Below the pieces are notes generated by a model. It searched no databases, was not told the origin of the DNA, and was given only the letters and a program-made list of their open reading frames with translations. The position numbers and the translations under genes were made by a program. Shown here one piece after another: positions 60,455 through 64,000 of a DNA stretch of 64,000 bases (the first letter of the stretch is position 1; each line of letters begins with the position of its first letter). This DNA comes from Dermacentor variabilis (Eukaryota > Arthropoda > Arachnida > Ixodida > Ixodidae), in the NCBI RefSeq assembly GCF_050947875.1, contig NC_134572.1:132303605-132367604 (forward strand), written 5' to 3'.

Positions 60455-63400
60455 AGTCAGCGCCGTGAAATTGACTTTCTTCGGGGCTGGTCCGGACAGA
60501 GAGGTCCCTCTCTTTGGCGGGCGCGACTTTGACGCAACTCGAGAGGGTGCGGTGCTCCGTGTCGCGAGCTCGTCGCAGTGGCCGACTGCGATTGAAAGCG
60601 GCAGGAGCGGCAAGTAGCAAGCGTTTGACTTGTATGTGGACATGAGTCTGAGTCCTTGGGGAGGAAAACGTTAGTCGTTTTCTTTTTGTTGTGAGGAGAT
60701 CGTACTTCGTAAACAGCGCGACTAGAAGTGGATATGTTTTCACAATGTTAACATGGAGAATGGAAGCAGTTCAGTTGGGTCCCTCTGCTCACTTTTTTTT
60801 TTAAAGATGATCAAGTTTGTATGTTCTTGGCTAGGTCAGTTAACGGGCCTTTCCAATTACAAGAGCTCTCAGACTAGCCACCACGCACGTAACGATTAAA
60901 AAGATACCTCTTGCGGAAAAACGCGGAAACAGCCTGAATTTTAGCCCCTTCGCTGCTCAGTAAAGGAATCGCATTAATAAATCAGTAGTCAGAGTTGTTG
61001 ACTGTTGTTAATCAACTTTTTGTAGGGACTTGGGAAGTTACACAAAGCTCAACGGATGTAATGGGTACGGAATGAATCCGTATGCGCATCTAGCGATATA
61101 TTGAAATATACAGTTTCGATGTAATTTTCCAGTTTAGGACTAGGTTAAACAGGGGCCGCGCCTGATGTTCTGGCGTGTCCTCACACGGCTATCCGTTTGT
61201 CGGCCCGGGTTTCCTCTGGCCACGCTGGCTTGCTGCCAGGAATGTAGGAGCTGACTCTGCCCTTGCGTGTCCGCAACTTTCGCAGGGCGCCTTTCACGCA
61301 ACGTTCACGCGAGCAAGTCGCGGAAAAATTAAGCTCTTTTGTGGCTTCAGCGTTTTTGCGTGTATTTGCGACAAAGGAACATTTTCGGCAGTACAAGGTG
61401 TGGGATGTCAGAACAGCCTCATGAATCGGAAGCAGTACACCTTATTTGGCATTTACTTTTTTGTTTCTTAAGTGAACTCAGTCGGAAAAGCGAAACAAAA
61501 AATCATTCTGTAAATATTAGGGTGCATCCATAACTGCAATGGCTTCGGTGTAAGACAATAAACCGAGTTGGGACTGATTCGTCACACCATGCAAGGTATG
61601 TTTTACGCGCAGGCTCGAAATACACCTTGTAAGTTGGAAGCGAACATACTTAATTAGAAAGCTTTTGCAGAATGTGACATATATTCAGCTTACTGAAGTC
61701 TATTCTTGAATTGTGCCGACATTTTTACCCTTGACGTTCCTGCCCGAGTTCTAATTCTCAATGGCCCCTGCTTCACTTTTTAAAATTTAATTATTAATTT
61801 GAAGTGGTCTTACGTCTCCGCATTGGTCTCACAGTAATGTGTGCACCGTTTGTGTGTACGAGTGCGTGCGTGTGTGCGCTTGTTATCAAAGATGACAGTA
61901 GCATAGTATCTCACTATGAACTAGGAGTCTGAAAAGTCACACTTAACTTATGTTGGTGCGAGAATCATCCCGCATGAGAGGGAGCTGTACTTGTCATGTT
62001 ATCGATTCTCCTGAGATAAACTTCACAGCAACATTTGCAGACTTAAATCGGCCTTCTGATAACACTGCAGATAACAGTACCATTGTCGTTCACAGCGCCT
62101 ATGTTATATTGTCTTTTGTGTGACAAGCGTGAAGGATTTTCTTCGGCGCGCAAATACGCAGGTGCACTTATCGAATGACGGCTCATGGCTGTGCCCTTTG
62201 CTCTGGCTCTCGTTTTCGTCCTGTAGAGCGTGCTCCTCCGCATAGTGATACTAAATGTGGCAAAAACAACTTGACAGTAAATGTAATAAAGACGTGCGAA
62301 GCACGGCAAGTACGACAACGAACGAACGAAAGAACAAATTAATTAATTAATTAATTAATCAGTGATACCGTTACTGAGTTTGCATTTTTTCGTTTCATAA
62401 GTTTGCTAGATTTAACTACAGTCAAATGACGTGGTAATTCGCGCACAAATGCTCGAATGAGAGGCGAGCGAGGGGAGGCTGTTAAATACGCGCACGAAGT
62501 TACTGACCGAGATGACGTCGTCTCGAAAAAAAAGAAAGAAAGACTAGTATTAGCGTTGCAACTTCTCGTCTTCGGCTGACAGGTCTAGGAACACGAAACT
62601 CGTGGCTTGCATTTGAACACTAGTACCCTCCTGCTTATGACGACAACAACAAGCTAATTAAAGCGAGAACGGTAGTCGCGACAAGCGGGTCGAGGGGTTG
62701 CAGCTGTCCAGGACTTGTCATTGCTGCGAGCCGCTGTTGTGTTGTCATGTCGAAACTGAACCTGACGACAAGCGAACTGGAAACAGGCAGAAAGAAGAAG
62801 AAGAAGAAGAGTGTGAGTGCCGCGGTGCAGGCGTCGAGCTGAGTTGGTGGCAGTTTCCGAAAATGTGAACCACCGCCGTCCCGTGTGGTGCTGCTTTATT
62901 TAACATTTCTGGAAGGAAGACGTGAGAACACAACAGAAAAAGGACGTCATGGCCACGCAGGAAATACGTGCGGGTGACAAGCTTTCAGCTAAAGCGTTGG
63001 CAATGCCGAATTTTTTTGCGACTTGTCACGCGCGTCATGTTCATCCTTTTTGTTTCCTTTTTGTACTTTTTTCTGTGCAACGTCATTAGTACAACGCGAT
63101 GCGTCGGTGTCTTTTTGTCTACGGCTCTGGTGTTCAACCTTATCTATCCCTCTCTCCCTAACATTTTCATTTCAGGAGTCAGCGTAGTTATGGAAGCGCT
63201 AAAATGTCTTAAGAGTAAAAGCACCATCACCACATTTAGTATTTACGATTTTCTACATCTCGGGCGGAATTAGGCGCGTTTGCATCTTAAATGATGCCAC
63301 GAAATATCCACGAGACAAAAAAGTGAAAAACTCATGTCAACACACGACAGCTGTAATAAAGGTTTCTCCTTCGTTTTACTGTTCAAAGCCGTTATTATTA

Positions 63401-63770
63401 CGTTTTCCATAAATGTGAAGTAGAGACGTCTTTCTTCACTGGTCGTGCTGAAAATGAGATACATTGCAACTGCGGTGGCTATCAGCTCAGTGACAGCAAC
63501 AGCGTTGAGGAGCCATAGCTGCTTCCACGGCCGCTGTTTGTGGTTTGTCTCTGTTTCATGAAAACAAATCAGCGTCACACTTTCCTTAATGTTGAGGTCC
63601 CCCAAGAGCAGGATGTATTTGCTGTCTTAAAAGGGGTACGTAAAAGAGGGCAAACATATGTGCACCAGATTTCCTACTTTCGGCACTCTATAGCGATCAT
63701 AGCTCCTTGCAGAAAGGGCATGTCCAGAAAATGCAAAAAGACAGCAGCAAGTTATTACTGCGAGTTAATG
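60455..63770. other. Intron/intergenic DNA, nothing recognised
   Basis: A (TTAA)n tract lies at 62,338-62,359 and an AAG patch at 62,792-62,811. No gene, RNA or transposon signature could be supported. Confidence 0.5.
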
Positions 63771-63775
63771 TTAAC

Positions 63776-63895
63776 AGACAGACAGACAATGAACTTTATT
63801 GAAGTCCTGAGGGACTAGCCGGCGGAGACCCGTTGGGGCCCCCGGCTCGCCGCTGGCTGCTCCCATGCTTGGCCTCCCGATTGCGACATGGGAGT
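63776..63895 (-). mobile_element. Retroelement 3' end
   Basis: CAGACAGACAATGAACTTTA on the plus strand, i.e. on the minus strand AATAAAGTTCATTGTCTGTC, a polyadenylation-like end with a short terminal repeat. It is preceded by GC-rich sequence with GCCGGCTAGTCCCTCAGGAC. It resembles LINE/SINE 3' tails in ticks; only this end is visible. Confidence 0.5.
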
Positions 63896-64000
63896 TAATG
63901 TTAAAAAACATTTTTTTCGAAGTAAGTGATTCAACGTGGGAATATACGAAAGCGTTAAAGAGGTCGCTTTAAAGCCTGAAATGCCTCCCCCAGCACTTGC

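Noticed and set aside
54400..64000. First pb exon with a YPWM/FPWM hexapeptide
   Set aside because: No such motif was found on the minus strand; the exon is probably to the right of the window.

Overview
The window is arthropod nuclear DNA, almost certainly from an ixodid (hard) tick. The evidence is the repeat fauna: Ruka-like tRNA-derived SINEs, I-clade LINEs with GA/TC tails, Penelope-like elements, a DD34D mariner and a Tc1 element, all at high density and mixed with long dinucleotide microsatellites. The one clearly recognised host gene is the Hox2 gene proboscipedia (pb). There is no bacterial or CRISPR-like content.

Layout. Positions 1-177 (minus) hold the start of an unrecognised small secreted protein that runs off the left edge. 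0.2-13 kb is intergenic DNA with LINE tails in both orientations, SINEs and microsatellites. From 13,283 to 30,166 two inverted CACTG termini, each flanked by TA and each carrying ACGG-rich subterminal repeats, may bound a single 16.9 kb EnSpm/CACTA-like element. Inside that interval are a piggyBac-like element (19,822-22,678) with a Tc1 element nested in it, a long-arm MITE, a SINE, and two separate inverted dimers of Penelope-like elements. A chain of weak exon-like segments on the plus strand also lies inside. 30-42 kb holds a candidate orphan exon, SINEs, MITEs, minisatellite-like repeats and LINE fragments. 41,897-47,180 is a nearly complete 5.3 kb I-clade LINE with a 12-bp target-site duplication; it has ORF1 with zinc knuckles and endonuclease, reverse transcriptase and RNase H domains, and it is broken in only three visible places. 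48.1-49.7 kb is a 5'-truncated LINE of another clade that ends in a CATA microsatellite.

pb lies on the minus strand, with its homeobox-to-stop exon at 52,509-54,367. A mariner sits in the intron only about 100 bp upstream of the splice acceptor. From there to the right edge (54.4-64 kb) is probably pb intron or upstream DNA; it includes a GC-rich, CpG-rich block at about 59.4-60.5 kb. The exon with the YPWM-type hexapeptide was not found and probably lies beyond 64 kb. The genes do not form a pathway; the picture is a Hox gene in a neighbourhood heavily invaded by nested transposons.
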